Source of the DNA: Paraburkholderia sp. SOS3
GTDB lineage: Bacteria > Pseudomonadota > Gammaproteobacteria > Burkholderiales > Burkholderiaceae
Direction: 5' to 3'
NCBI RefSeq assembly: GCF_001922345.1
Contig: NZ_CP018811.1
Location: 1,922,001-1,986,000 of the forward strand
Length of the DNA stretch: 64,000 bases
In this document: positions 8,943 to 18,130 of the stretch, in pieces
Position numbering within the stretch: position 1 is the stretch's first letter
How the letters are laid out: each line of letters opens with the position of its first letter
The notes under the pieces: model-generated
Seen by the model: only the letters and a program-made list of their open reading frames with translations
The model's database searches: none
What the model was told of the DNA's origin: nothing
Translations under genes and position numbers: made by a program

Positions 8943-8979
8943 AAAGATCCGCGCAAAAGATCCGCGCAAAAGATCCGAT
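8943..8979. repeat. Direct repeat of AAAGATCCGCGCA
   Basis: Two full copies of the 13-mer AAAGATCCGCGCA are followed by a partial third (AAAGATCC). They lie 370 bases upstream of the MFS gene start. They could be a regulator target or slippage product. Confidence 0.8.
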
Positions 8980-9169
8980 TAAACCGGTTTGAATGGCGAA
9001 ATGCAGGTAAGTTGCCGTTAAAACGATGAACATGTTAGCACGATAACAGAGGATCGTGCAAACGCCTTGCCCCATAAGGCCCGTCGGAAGGCGCTCTATC
9101 CCTTGCCGGGCGGGGGATACGGCTTATTTTCGAGACCTCGTCCGGAGAGAAGGTCAGCGCACGGCGTGC

Positions 9170-9212
9170 GGCTAAAAAACAAAAAAAATCCGCGCAAAAA
9201 AGCGCGGATTTC
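9170..9212 (-). terminator. Terminator of yggX
   Basis: Reading the minus strand, AAATCCGCGC pairs with GCGCGGATTT around a TTTTTT loop and runs into a long T tract (complement of the A-rich run from 9175). It lies about 35 bases after the yggX stop. Confidence 0.85.
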
Positions 9213-9245
9213 GGGGCCTGCAGCGTGTAGTTTTTAGCGTTGATC

Positions 9246-9521
9246 TTAGCCCTGCGACGGCGGCACGTAGCCCGACGCCTGATCGGCGCCTTCACCGAAA
9301 AAGAATTTTTCGGTCTGCTTCATCAGATACTGGCGCGCGCGCGGGTCGGCCATATTGAGGCGATTTTCGTTGATCAGCATCGTCTGCTGCTTGAGCCACG
9401 CCTGCCACGCTTCCTTCGACACGTTCTCATAGATCCGCTTGCCGAGTTCGCCGGGTAGCGGCGGGAAATCGAGGCCTTCGGCTTCCTTGCCGAGCTTCGT
9501 GCATTGAACCATGCGAGCCAT
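9246..9521 (-). CDS. yggX: Probable Fe(2+)-trafficking protein YggX
   Basis: A 91-residue protein matching the YggX family end to end (usually 88-91 aa). The N-terminus [21 protein letters not shown] carries the conserved Cys7, and [13 protein letters not shown] and LINENRLNM are family blocks. YggX protects iron-sulfur clusters from oxidants and is thought to handle labile Fe(II). It lies downstream of argA on the same strand, 42 bases after its stop, and may share its transcript. Confidence 0.96.
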   Translation of the reverse strand: MARMVQCTKLGKEAEGLDFPPLPGELGKRIYENVSKEAWQAWLKQQTMLINENRLNMADPRARQYLMKQTEKFFFGEGADQASGYVPPSQG

Positions 9522-9563
9522 ACTGTGCTTCTCCTGAAAAATAGGGGGCGGTCGCGGTTGCGC

Positions 9564-10943
9564 TCACAGCTGCTTCATCAGCACGAGCGACTTGCGTTGC
9601 CAGTTGTAGAGACGGCGACGGTCTTCGGGCAGGTCGTCCACCGTGGCCTTCACGAAGCCGCGCTTCAGGAACCAGTGTTCGGTGCGCGTGGTGAGCACGA
9701 AGATGCGCGTCAGTCCGCGCGCCCGCGCGCGTTGCTCGATGCGGCGCAACAGCCGTTCCCCGTCGCCGGAATTTTGCGCTTCGGGCGCGACCGTCAGGCA
9801 CGCCATCTCGCCGATGCGTTCCTGCGTGTACGGGTAGAGCGCCGCGCATCCGAACAGCACGCCATCGTGCTCGATCACCGAGAAGTGGTCGATGTCGCGC
9901 TCGATCTGATGCCGGCCGCGCCGCACGAGCGTGCCGTCGGTCTCGAGCGGCTCGATCAGCGTGAGGATGCCGCCCACGTCGTCAGGGCTCGCTTCGCGCA
10001 GGCTCTCGAGGTTCTCGTACGAGATCATCGTGCCGACGCCGTCGTGCAGGAACAGTTCGAGCAGCAGGCTGCCGTCGAGCGCGTACGGAATGATGTGCGC
10101 GCGCACGACGCCGCCGCGGCACGCACGAATCGAGTGCTTCAGATAGAAGCCCGCATCGCCTTGCACCTGGCCGCTTTCCTGCAGCTTGTACGCGTCGTCG
10201 AGCGACAGTTCGCGGATCAGTTCGCCGCCTTCGAACAGGCCATCGGTTTCGGTCAGGAACACGAGCTTGTCGGCGCGTAGCGCAATGGCCGCGGCCGAGG
10301 CGACGTCTTCCATCGCGAGGTTGAACGCCTCGCCGGTCGGCGAGAAGCCGAGCGGCGACAGCAGCACGAGCTTGCGGCTTGCAAGCGAATGGCGGATCGA
10401 CTCGGCATCGATCTTGCGCACGACGCCCGTATGCTGGAAATCGACACCGTCGAGAATGCCGACCGGCCGCGCGGTCACGAAATTGCCCGACACGACGCTA
10501 ATGTGCGCATGCGCCATCGGCGTATTCGGCAAGCCCTGGCTGATCGCGGCTTCGATATCGAGGCGTACTTCGCCAGCCGCTTCCTTCGCCGATTCGAGGG
10601 CGCGCGCATCGGTAATGCGCATACCCTGCGAGAATTCGGATTGCACGCCGTGCAGGCTCATTTGCTCTTCGACCTGCGGGCGCGAACCGTGCACGAGCAC
10701 GATCTGAATGCCCATCGCCTGCAGCAGCGCGATATCGGACACCAGCGCGTTGAGCAGCCCCTGATGCACCACCTCGCCGCCGAAGCCGACCACGAACGTC
10801 TTGTTGTGGAACGCGTGGATGTACGGGGCGACCGAGCGCATCCAGTCGACGAATTGCGCGTGCTGCACGGGACTTGCGATCGCGCCGCCGGTGGCGACCG
10901 GTGCGCTCGCGGAGGCGGGGAGAAGGTCGGTTTGGGAATTCAT
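9564..10943 (-). CDS. argA: Amino-acid N-acetyltransferase (N-acetylglutamate synthase)
   Basis: A 459-residue enzyme making N-acetylglutamate from acetyl-CoA and glutamate, the first step of arginine synthesis. Residues about 30-290 form the amino acid kinase domain (KTFVVGFGGEVV, VLVHGSRPQVEEQM, LVFLTETDGLF); residues about 310-459 form the GNAT domain (VAPEAQNSGDGERLLRRIEQRARARG, acetyl-CoA loop). This is the classical ArgA layout. ATG at 10943 is chosen because the upstream open frame runs into the divergent hrpA gene. A palindromic TATAAT lies only 8 bases upstream, so the mRNA may be leaderless. Confidence 0.95.
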   Translation of the reverse strand: MNSQTDLLPASASAPVATGGAIASPVQHAQFVDWMRSVAPYIHAFHNKTFVVGFGGEVVHQGLLNALVSDIALLQAMGIQIVLVHGSRPQVEEQMSLHGVQSEFSQGMRITDARALESAKEAAGEVRLDIEAAISQGLPNTPMAHAHISVVSGNFVTARPVGILDGVDFQHTGVVRKIDAESIRHSLASRKLVLLSPLGFSPTGEAFNLAMEDVASAAAIALRADKLVFLTETDGLFEGGELIRELSLDDAYKLQESGQVQGDAGFYLKHSIRACRGGVVRAHIIPYALDGSLLLELFLHDGVGTMISYENLESLREASPDDVGGILTLIEPLETDGTLVRRGRHQIERDIDHFSVIEHDGVLFGCAALYPYTQERIGEMACLTVAPEAQNSGDGERLLRRIEQRARARGLTRIFVLTTRTEHWFLKRGFVKATVDDLPEDRRRLYNWQRKSLVLMKQL

Positions 10944-10950
10944 GCCCGGG

Positions 10951-10958
10951 ATTATAAT
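10951..10958. promoter_or_regulatory. Divergent -10 element shared by argA and hrpA
   Basis: ATTATAAT reads as TATAAT on both strands in a 23-base gap between the two start codons. Initiation about 7 bases downstream on either strand would fall at or next to the ATG. The -35 regions are weak and would lie inside the opposing genes. Confidence 0.55.
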
Positions 10959-10966
10959 GCGCCCCC

Positions 10967-13900
10967 ATGTCGAATGTACCCAAAAGTCCTGCCGCGGATG
11001 ACGTGAAAACCACGCCTGAGCGAGGGCCCGAGAAGTTGCCTGACACACCGGGCAAAAACGTTGGCGAAAGCGTTGGCAGAAGCGCTGGCGACAGCGCTGG
11101 CACAAGCACTGGCAACAGCGCTGGCGAAAGCGATCGCGACAGCGTGGCCCAACCCGCTGGCAAACCCGGCAGCGCAGCGGCGCATGCCGGCGGCGCCGGG
11201 CGGGAAGGCGCGCGGCGCGACGATGCGCGCCCGCAGCAGCAGCGGCGCACGCCCGAACAGCAGCAACGCCGCGCAGCGCAGCCGCCGCGCTCGCCCGACG
11301 GCTCGCGCGAGTCGGAACAGTCGGGCGAGTCGCGCGCAGCGCGTCCTGCACGTCCGCCGCGCGCGCCGCGCGTCGTCGAACCGAATCCGATCCCGCCGGT
11401 TACGTTCCCCGAAGCCTTGCCCGTATCGGGCCGGCGCGACGAGATCGCGCGTGCGATCGCCGGCCATCAGGTCGTGATCGTGAGCGGCGAAACGGGCTCG
11501 GGCAAGACGACCCAGTTGCCGAAAATCTGCCTCGCGCTCGGGCGCGGGCTCGGCGCCGGCGGCAGCGGTCTGATCGGCCACACGCAGCCGCGCCGGATCG
11601 CGGCGTCGGCGACGGGCCGGCGCATTGCCGAGGAACTCGGCACGCCGTTCGGCGAAGTGGTCGGCTACAAGGTGCGTTTCACCGACAATCTCGCGCCGGG
11701 CGCGTCGGTCAAACTGATGACGGACGGCATCCTGCTTGCCGAAACGCAGACCGACCCGCTGCTCAAGGCCTACGACACGCTGATCATCGACGAGGCCCAC
11801 GAGCGCAGCCTCAACATCGACTTTCTGCTCGGCTATCTGAAGGAGATCCTGCCGAAGCGGCCGGATCTGAAACTGATCGTCACGTCCGCCACGATCGATG
11901 CGGAGCGCTTCGCGCGTCACTTCGGCAGCGACGCGAAGCCCGCGCCGGTGATCGAGGTCAGCGGGCGCCTCTATCCGGTCGAGCTCCGTTATCGGCCGGT
12001 CGTCGAGGAAAGCGCGGCGGTGAAGTCCGCGCAAGGCACGCCGTTGCGCGGCGACCGCCCGGAGCGCCCGAAGTCCCAGCGCGAGACCGATCGCGATCTG
12101 ATCGACGCGATTGTCGATGCGGCCGACGAACTGTGTCGCGAAGGCCCGGGCGACGTGCTCGTGTTCCTGCCCGGCGAGCGCGAGATTCGCGACGCGGCCG
12201 AGGCGCTGCGCAAGCATCATCCGCCGCATACGGAAATCCTGCCGTTGTTCGCGCGGCTGTCCGCGGCCGAGCAGGAGCGCGTGTTCCGGCCGTCGAACGC
12301 GCGCCGCATCGTGCTCGCGACCAACGTCGCCGAAACTTCGCTGACGGTGCCCGGCATCCGCTACGTGATCGATACGGGTCTTGCGCGCGTGAAGCGCTAT
12401 TCGTATCGCAACAAGGTCGAGCAGCTGCAGGTCGAGCCGATTTCGCAGGCGGCCGCGAATCAGCGCGCGGGCCGCTGCGGGCGCGTCGCGGACGGCATCT
12501 GCATACGTCTTTACGACGAAGCCGACTTCGCCGCGCGCCCGCGTTTCACCGACCCGGAAATCCTGCGGTCGTCGCTTGCGGCAGTGATCTTGCGGATGAA
12601 GTCGCTGCATCTGACCGCGATCGAGACGTTTCCGTTTATCGAGCCGCCGCCCGGACGCGCGATCGCCGACGGCTATCAGTTGCTCAACGAACTCGGCGCC
12701 GTCGACGACGACAATGCGCTGACGCCTCTTGGCCGCGAGCTTGCGCGGCTGCCGCTCGACCCGCGCGTCGGCCGCATGATTCTTGCCGCGCGCGACCAGC
12801 AGGCGCTGCGCGAAGTGCTGATCATCGCGAGCGCGCTGTCGGTGCAGGACCCGCGCGACCGGCCGATCGAGGCGCAGGAGCAGGCCGACCAGGCGCATCG
12901 GCGCTTTGCCGACGAGCGTTCGGAGTTTCTGCAGTGGCCGAAGATCTGGGCGTGGTTCGACGAAGCGATCGCGCACAAGAAATCGAACCGGCAACTGGCC
13001 GACGCGTGCCGCGCGAACTTCCTGTCGCATCTGCGGCTGCGCGAGTGGCGCGACGTACACTCGCAATTGCTGACCGTCGTGCGCGAGCATGGCTGGCGGT
13101 TGAACGAATCGGACGCGACATTCGAGCAGATCCACCTTGCGTTGCTGACAGGCCTGCTCGGCAATATCGGCCTGAAGGCCGACGACGAACCGTATTACCT
13201 CGGCGCGCGCGGCATCAAGTTCTATCTGTGGCCGGGGTCTGCGCTCGCGAAGAAAGCGGGGCGCTGGGTGATGGCCGCGGAGCTGGTCGAGACGAGCCGG
13301 CTCTTCGCGCGCGGCATCGCGAAGATCGAGCCCGAGTGGGTCGAAAAAATCGGCGCGCATCTGCTGAAGAAGTCGCTGTCCGAGCCGCATTGGGAGAAGC
13401 GCGCGGCGCAGGTCAGCGCGTTCGAGCGCGCGATGCTGTATGGGCTGACGATCTACCATCGGCGGCGCGTGAGCTTCGGCAGGCAGGATCCGGCGCGCGC
13501 GCGGGAGCTGTTTATTCGCGGCGCGTTCGTCGAAGGCGAGTTCGATACGAAGCTTGCGTTCTTTGCGCATAACCGCAAGCTGTTGGCCGAGATCGAGCAG
13601 CTCGAACACAAGTCGCGCCGCCAGGATGTGCTCGTCGACGACGAACTGATCTTCGGGTTCTACGACGAGGTGATTCCGCAGGGTATCTATACGGGCGCCG
13701 CATTCGAGCGCTGGTATCGCGACGAGGTCAGGAAAAGCGGCCAGGCAGAAGACAGGCTGCGGCTGCTGTATCTGTCGCGCGACGATCTGATGCGCCATGA
13801 AGCGGCCGGCGTGACAACCGACCTGTTCCCGAAGCGGTTGACGATGGCCGGCATCGAAATGGCGCTTACGTATCACTTCGAGCCCGGCTCGCCGCGCGAC

Positions 13901-15391
13901 GGCGTGACGCTCGCGGTGCCGCTTTATGCATTGAATCAGGTCGATGCGCGACGTGCCGAATGGCTCGTACGCGGTATGGTGAAAGAGAAGGCGCAACTGC
14001 TGCTGAAGTCGCTGCCGCAGAAGCTGCGGCGTCATGTCGTGCCGTTGCCGCACTACGCGGCCGGCTTCGCGGAGCGCACGAGCGACGGCGCGCGCTTCGG
14101 CGCGGGTAGCCTGATCGACGCGCTGATTGCCGACGTGCGCGGCGAGACGCAGGTCGCGTTGAAGCAGTCGGACTTCAAGCTCGAGACCTTGCCCGCGCAT
14201 CTGTTCATGAACTTCAAGGTGATCGACGAGCACGGGCGGCAGCTCGCGATGGGGCGCAATCTCGCGCAACTGCGCGCCGAGCTTGGCGGCGAGGCGCAGC
14301 AGCAGTTCCAGAAGCTGGCGGCGAGCGCGACGCTTGTCGATCAGGCGGGCGATGCGTTGGGGCGAGGCGCTGACGTGCATGGAGCGCGTGGGGCGAGCGC
14401 TGGTGCTGGCGTTCGTGCCGGTTCAGGCGCTTCGGGCGCTGCGGGCGTTGGCGCGGGTGCGTCGGCCGCGGCACGCGGCGGCGCTGGCAGTGCTGCGCAT
14501 ACAGTGCCGCCGGGCGCGGTCGCTGCGCCTGCCACCGCGCTCTACGAAAACCTCACAACGTGGAATTTCGGCAAGCTGCCCGAACTGCTCGAGATACGCC
14601 GTCGCGGACAGACGCTGTTCGGCTATCCGGCGCTCGTCGATCGCGGCACGCATTGCGACGTCGAAGTGTTCGATTCGCCCGACGAAGCGGCGCGGATTCA
14701 TCGCGCGGGCTTACGGCGCCTGTTCGCGCTGCAATTGCGCGAGCCGATCAAATACCTCGAAAAGAATCTGCCGGGCCTGCGCGAAATGGCGATGCAGTTT
14801 ATGGCGCGCGCGACGCAGGAAGAGCTGCGCGATCAACTGGTCGATACCGCGCTCGACCGCGCGTGTCTGCAAGACCCGCTTCCCGACGACGACGCGAGCT
14901 TTCACGCGCGACGCGACGAGGGCCGCAGCCGCCTTACGTTGCTCGCTCAGGAAATCTCGCGGCTCGTCGGGCAAATTCTCGGCGAATACACGACGGTGCT
15001 GAAAAAGCTCGCGCAGGCGAAGCCGTTTGCGGCCGCGTATGCGGACATGCAGAGCCAGCTCGATGCGCTGATCGGCAAGCGATTCGTGGTCGACACGCCG
15101 TACACGCAGTTGACGCATTTCCCGCGTTATCTGAAAGGAATCGGCTTGCGCATCGACAAGCTGAAAGCCGACCCGGCGCGCGATGCGCGTCAGTTCGCGG
15201 AATTCGCGCCGCTCGCGCAGCACTATCAGCGCGCGCTTGCGCAACGCGGCGGCGTCATGGACGCGCGGCTCGCCGAGTTTCGCTGGCTGCTCGAAGAACT
15301 ACGCGTGTCGCTATTCGCTCAGGAATTGCGTACGCCGATGCCGGTTTCGGTGAAGCGGCTGTATAAGGTGTGGGAGTCGATGCAGCGGTGA
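10967..15391 (+). CDS. hrpA: ATP-dependent RNA helicase HrpA (DEAH box)
   Basis: A 1474-residue DEAH-box helicase, longer than E. coli HrpA (about 1300). Walker A is GETGSGKT at 174-181 and DEAH at 275-278; SAT (TSATID), the helicase C domain (TNVAETSLTVPG, QRAGRCGRV), HA2 and OB-fold regions follow, then the long HrpA-specific C-terminus with an LRxE-rich helical bundle. HrpA unwinds structured mRNA and rescues stalled ribosomes. Two oddities: a disordered N-terminus of about 145 residues rich in Ser/Gly/Arg/Gln, and an Ala/Gly insertion near residues 1130-1185, both encoded by repeat-like DNA. ATG at 10967 is in a compact divergent promoter region. Confidence 0.95.
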   Translation: MSNVPKSPAADDVKTTPERGPEKLPDTPGKNVGESVGRSAGDSAGTSTGNSAGESDRDSVAQPAGKPGSAAAHAGGAGREGARRDDARPQQQRRTPEQQQRRAAQPPRSPDGSRESEQSGESRAARPARPPRAPRVVEPNPIPPVTFPEALPVSGRRDEIARAIAGHQVVIVSGETGSGKTTQLPKICLALGRGLGAGGSGLIGHTQPRRIAASATGRRIAEELGTPFGEVVGYKVRFTDNLAPGASVKLMTDGILLAETQTDPLLKAYDTLIIDEAHERSLNIDFLLGYLKEILPKRPDLKLIVTSATIDAERFARHFGSDAKPAPVIEVSGRLYPVELRYRPVVEESAAVKSAQGTPLRGDRPERPKSQRETDRDLIDAIVDAADELCREGPGDVLVFLPGEREIRDAAEALRKHHPPHTEILPLFARLSAAEQERVFRPSNARRIVLATNVAETSLTVPGIRYVIDTGLARVKRYSYRNKVEQLQVEPISQAAANQRAGRCGRVADGICIRLYDEADFAARPRFTDPEILRSSLAAVILRMKSLHLTAIETFPFIEPPPGRAIADGYQLLNELGAVDDDNALTPLGRELARLPLDPRVGRMILAARDQQALREVLIIASALSVQDPRDRPIEAQEQADQAHRRFADERSEFLQWPKIWAWFDEAIAHKKSNRQLADACRANFLSHLRLREWRDVHSQLLTVVREHGWRLNESDATFEQIHLALLTGLLGNIGLKADDEPYYLGARGIKFYLWPGSALAKKAGRWVMAAELVETSRLFARGIAKIEPEWVEKIGAHLLKKSLSEPHWEKRAAQVSAFERAMLYGLTIYHRRRVSFGRQDPARARELFIRGAFVEGEFDTKLAFFAHNRKLLAEIEQLEHKSRRQDVLVDDELIFGFYDEVIPQGIYTGAAFERWYRDEVRKSGQAEDRLRLLYLSRDDLMRHEAAGVTTDLFPKRLTMAGIEMALTYHFEPGSPRDGVTLAVPLYALNQVDARRAEWLVRGMVKEKAQLLLKSLPQKLRRHVVPLPHYAAGFAERTSDGARFGAGSLIDALIADVRGETQVALKQSDFKLETLPAHLFMNFKVIDEHGRQLAMGRNLAQLRAELGGEAQQQFQKLAASATLVDQAGDALGRGADVHGARGASAGAGVRAGSGASGAAGVGAGASAAARGGAGSAAHTVPPGAVAAPATALYENLTTWNFGKLPELLEIRRRGQTLFGYPALVDRGTHCDVEVFDSPDEAARIHRAGLRRLFALQLREPIKYLEKNLPGLREMAMQFMARATQEELRDQLVDTALDRACLQDPLPDDDASFHARRDEGRSRLTLLAQEISRLVGQILGEYTTVLKKLAQAKPFAAAYADMQSQLDALIGKRFVVDTPYTQLTHFPRYLKGIGLRIDKLKADPARDARQFAEFAPLAQHYQRALAQRGGVMDARLAEFRWLLEELRVSLFAQELRTPMPVSVKRLYKVWESMQR
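11050..11150 (+). repeat. Degenerate 12-base repeat within hrpA
   Basis: About eight copies of the pattern GGC(A/G)(A/C)(A/G)AGC(G/A)(C/T)T encode alternating Ser-Ala/Val-Gly tetrapeptides (GESVGRSAGDSAGTSTGNSAGES). They are in frame and give a disordered, expandable N-terminal tail of the helicase. Confidence 0.75.
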
Positions 15392-15566
15392 TAGGGCCGC
15401 TTGTGTATCGTACGAAACAGGCGAACCGGGCGGGCGCGCTGCGGCGAGCGAGTCGCTGGATGTAGATGCGCACCACGAGGCGCGCGAAGCGAAGCGCGGG
15501 AGGGTCATGCATGCTCAAGCGCAAAAAGGACGCGACACCGATGGATCCCGACATCGGCATCGCGCC

Positions 15567-15600
15567 AAAAGATGCAGGCACATGGGGACATGCCTGCATC
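15567..15600 (-). terminator. Terminator of the trimeric autotransporter gene
   Basis: A perfect 10-bp inverted repeat, GATGCAGGCA with TGCCTGCATC separated by 10 bases, is followed on the minus strand by TTTT. It lies 30 bases after the adhesin stop codon. Confidence 0.75.
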
Positions 15601-15630
15601 CGTCCCACTAGTTCAGAGAGAGGCGCGCGC

Positions 15631-17679
15631 TTAAAAATGCGCGCCCGCGCCGAGCGCCGCACCGACTTCGCCACGCGAACTTGCGGTGCCTTGCACGCTG
15701 TACGCCCATTGGCCCGTTTCCGATAACTGCGACACGCCGAACGCCAATGCGGACTGCCCGCCGTATGAACCGCCTGCCATTGCCACCATGCCGCGACCCG
15801 GCAGTACGGCGCGCGGCAAGGCGGCGACCGCGAGCGCGGCCGCTGCGCCGCCGTACGCGTCGCGCCGTACCGAGCGAAGCTTGTCGTCGGTATAGCGGTT
15901 GGCTGCCGCGAGAGAGCCGCTCGTTGTCTGATTCAACTGGTTCAGGTTGACGGCGTCGGTGCCCTCCGTTGCGGGCGCGACGTGCGTGATGTGCCGCTCG
16001 TTGCCATCCGTGCCGATCGATACGCTGTTCGCGCGGTCCGCGACCGAACCGTAGCCGAGTGCGATCGCGTTGTCGGCGCTCGCCTGAGACGTCGCACCGA
16101 GTGCGAGCGCGTGGTTGCCGGTTGCGAGCGCACTTGCGCCGAGCGCGATGGATTGCGCGGCTGCGGCGTGCGCGCTCGCTCCGACAGCGACCGAATGCGC
16201 GCCGCCGGCTCGGGCTGTTTCGCTTGCGGCGTCGCCCGCGGCGTCGAAGAGCGGGTTGCTTCCCGCGCTGCCGCCATTCACCGACGCATTGCCGATCGCA
16301 TCGGCGAGCATCGTCGAAAGCTGGCCGAGGTTGACCGCGTCGTGCGCGTCGCGCGCGTCGGCGACGTTGTGGATCTGCGTGCCGCCGCCGTCGGGACTGC
16401 CGGCGAGCGCGACGCCGCTGCGGTCGACGGAGCCGTCCGCGTTGGAACTGTAGCTGAGCGTGTTCGCGAGTTGCGCGGCCGTGGCGTCGATCTTGCCGTC
16501 TAGCGCCCTGAGTTGCGCGACGTTGACCGCGTCGAGATCCGCCGCGCCGGCAGCGACTCCGCTGATCGTGCGTGTGCCGACGTTGAGTTCGCCTGCCGAC
16601 GTCTGCGGCGCGGACAGCCCATACGCCAGATAGCCTGCGCGTGCCCCGATCGTCGTCCCCGAGCCCGCGCCGAGTGCGATGCTGTTCTCGTGCATCGCGA
16701 TCGCGTTGTGGCCGACGGCCAGCGACGCGCGCGCACTGGCGCTGGCATAAGCGCCGATCGCGACCGCCTGGTTGGCTGCATGAGAGAGCGCGCCGACGGC
16801 GACGCCGTCGGCATCCGGGGCACCCGCGAAATTGCCGAGCGCCGTCGCGTGCGTGCCGTTCGCGGCGGCATTCATGCCGAAAGCCGTCGCGCCCGCTTGC
16901 GTGGCGCTCGCGGACGTGCCGACCGCGGTGGCGTCTTCGCCGGCATTGGCCGACGCGCCAGCTGCCAGCGCGCGCTCGCCGATGGCCTGCGCCTCGCTGC
17001 CGAACGCGACTGCCCGTTCGCCCGAAGCCGCGGCGCGGCCGCCGAGCGCGATTGCTTCGCGCCCCGATGCGTTCGACAGGTGGCCCGCGGCCAGCGCATC
17101 TCGATTCGTCGCGCCCGCACCGCTACCGAGCGCAACGGCGCCCATGCCGTCGGCCCTCGATGACGCGCCGAATGCCGATGACGTATCGCCGGTCGCGGCC
17201 GAGTACGCACCGATGGCGGTTGACAACAGCCCGGCATGAGCCTGCAGGCCGCCGGCGAATGCGCCCGTGGCGGTTGCCAGTGTCTGGTTGCCAAGTGCGA
17301 TCGCGTCGGTGCCGAATGTACTGCTGCCGCTGCCGACCGCGATGCCGCCGCTAGCCGCGACGCCGGCGCCGTAACCGAGCGCGATCGATTGCACGCCGAG
17401 CGCATGCGCGCCTGCGCCGGCCGCGAGCGCCTTCGTGCCGAACAGCACGGTGACCGCGTCGCTCGGGTTTTGCAGCCCGTCGGCATCGAAGTAGTACTGC
17501 GCGGCCGGAATGCTGGCGCGCGCAATGGGCGCCGCGGTCACGGCGACGAGACTCGCGAGCGCAAGCTGAGCAAAGATGAGAATGCGCGGCGCACACCGAT
17601 GCGCGTGTGCGATTTCCGATGATGGGATTAAAGAACGGTGCAGGCTCTTTATCAAGTCGTTCAACTCTGATTTACGCAT
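15631..17679 (-). CDS. Trimeric autotransporter adhesin (YadA-like)
   Basis: A 682-residue surface protein. An extended signal peptide (about residues 1-58, with hydrophobic LIFAQLALASLVAVTAAPIARA) is typical of large secreted adhesins. Residues about 65-430 carry many 14-residue YadA-head repeats of the type AxAxGxxAxAxGxxS. Two neck/stalk segments follow (DAVNVAQL, DAVNLGQL), a second head block, then a final neck (DAVNLNQLNQ) and the YadA anchor ending in AHF, whose last Phe is needed for outer membrane insertion. ATG at 17679 has GGAGG 10 bases upstream; 17688 is an alternative. Such proteins bind host surfaces or build aggregates; the ligand is unknown. Confidence 0.92.
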   Translation of the reverse strand: MRKSELNDLIKSLHRSLIPSSEIAHAHRCAPRILIFAQLALASLVAVTAAPIARASIPAAQYYFDADGLQNPSDAVTVLFGTKALAAGAGAHALGVQSIALGYGAGVAASGGIAVGSGSSTFGTDAIALGNQTLATATGAFAGGLQAHAGLLSTAIGAYSAATGDTSSAFGASSRADGMGAVALGSGAGATNRDALAAGHLSNASGREAIALGGRAAASGERAVAFGSEAQAIGERALAAGASANAGEDATAVGTSASATQAGATAFGMNAAANGTHATALGNFAGAPDADGVAVGALSHAANQAVAIGAYASASARASLAVGHNAIAMHENSIALGAGSGTTIGARAGYLAYGLSAPQTSAGELNVGTRTISGVAAGAADLDAVNVAQLRALDGKIDATAAQLANTLSYSSNADGSVDRSGVALAGSPDGGGTQIHNVADARDAHDAVNLGQLSTMLADAIGNASVNGGSAGSNPLFDAAGDAASETARAGGAHSVAVGASAHAAAAQSIALGASALATGNHALALGATSQASADNAIALGYGSVADRANSVSIGTDGNERHITHVAPATEGTDAVNLNQLNQTTSGSLAAANRYTDDKLRSVRRDAYGGAAAALAVAALPRAVLPGRGMVAMAGGSYGGQSALAFGVSQLSETGQWAYSVQGTASSRGEVGAALGAGAHF

Positions 17680-18130
17680 ATCGCTCATGCCTCCAGAAAC
17701 GCCAGGATGGGCTCGGCCAGCACGCAGACCGTTTGTGCCGTGCGTGTGCCTTGTGCCTGAACTGGCGGGTGATTCGGAAGAGCGATTTTCGAGTAATCCG
17801 CGTGGCTCGGGATATGAGTAAACTCTTAAAACCGCACTGGCCAAAAGTAATAGGACAGTCCTTTTAATTCGAAGATTACGGCCGCGCATTTAGGACGATT
17901 ATCGATCGATTGACGGCGGCTAAATAAAATCCGATTTAAAGGGCGGAAAATTGCGGTATCGAGCGGATTCGCTTCGGAAAACCAGCAGGCGAAACTCAAT
18001 ACTTCTGTGTTCCAGCTGCTGCGCGCAAGGTGTTGCGGCGGTGCGCCGCAATCGGAAATTCCTGCGCTCCGTCAACCGTTTCAACGCGCAAACGTTCTAC
18101 AATGGCGGCTGTCTTCAGTAGTGAGTCTTC
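17680..18130. other. Divergent promoter region between the adhesin and propeller genes
   Basis: About 450 bases, more A/T-rich than the neighbouring genes from 17820 to 17980. It contains the 11-base palindrome AGGACAGTCCT at 17852-17862 and another TTTAGGAC at 17889-17896. These may be operator half-sites for the adhesin gene. No gene is seen. Confidence 0.55.

Larger units (their letters stand above)
8571..9245. other. Intergenic stretch of about 675 bases
   Basis: No gene is recognised on either strand. It contains the presumed promoter of the minus-strand MFS gene, three direct copies of AAAGATCC (8943-8979), and the terminator of yggX at 9170-9212. Open frames here have neither start signals nor known products. 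Confidence 0.5.

Noticed and set aside
9564..11351. argA extended by 136 codons upstream
   Set aside because: The extension is opposite the repeat-coded hrpA tail and is Ala/Cys/Arg-rich. The ATG at 10943 fits the family start.
10952..14380. A 1142-codon open frame on the minus strand
   Set aside because: It is antisense to hrpA. High GC leaves long open frames opposite real genes. The sequence is Arg/His/Gln-rich with no family motif, and the sense frame has clear helicase motifs.
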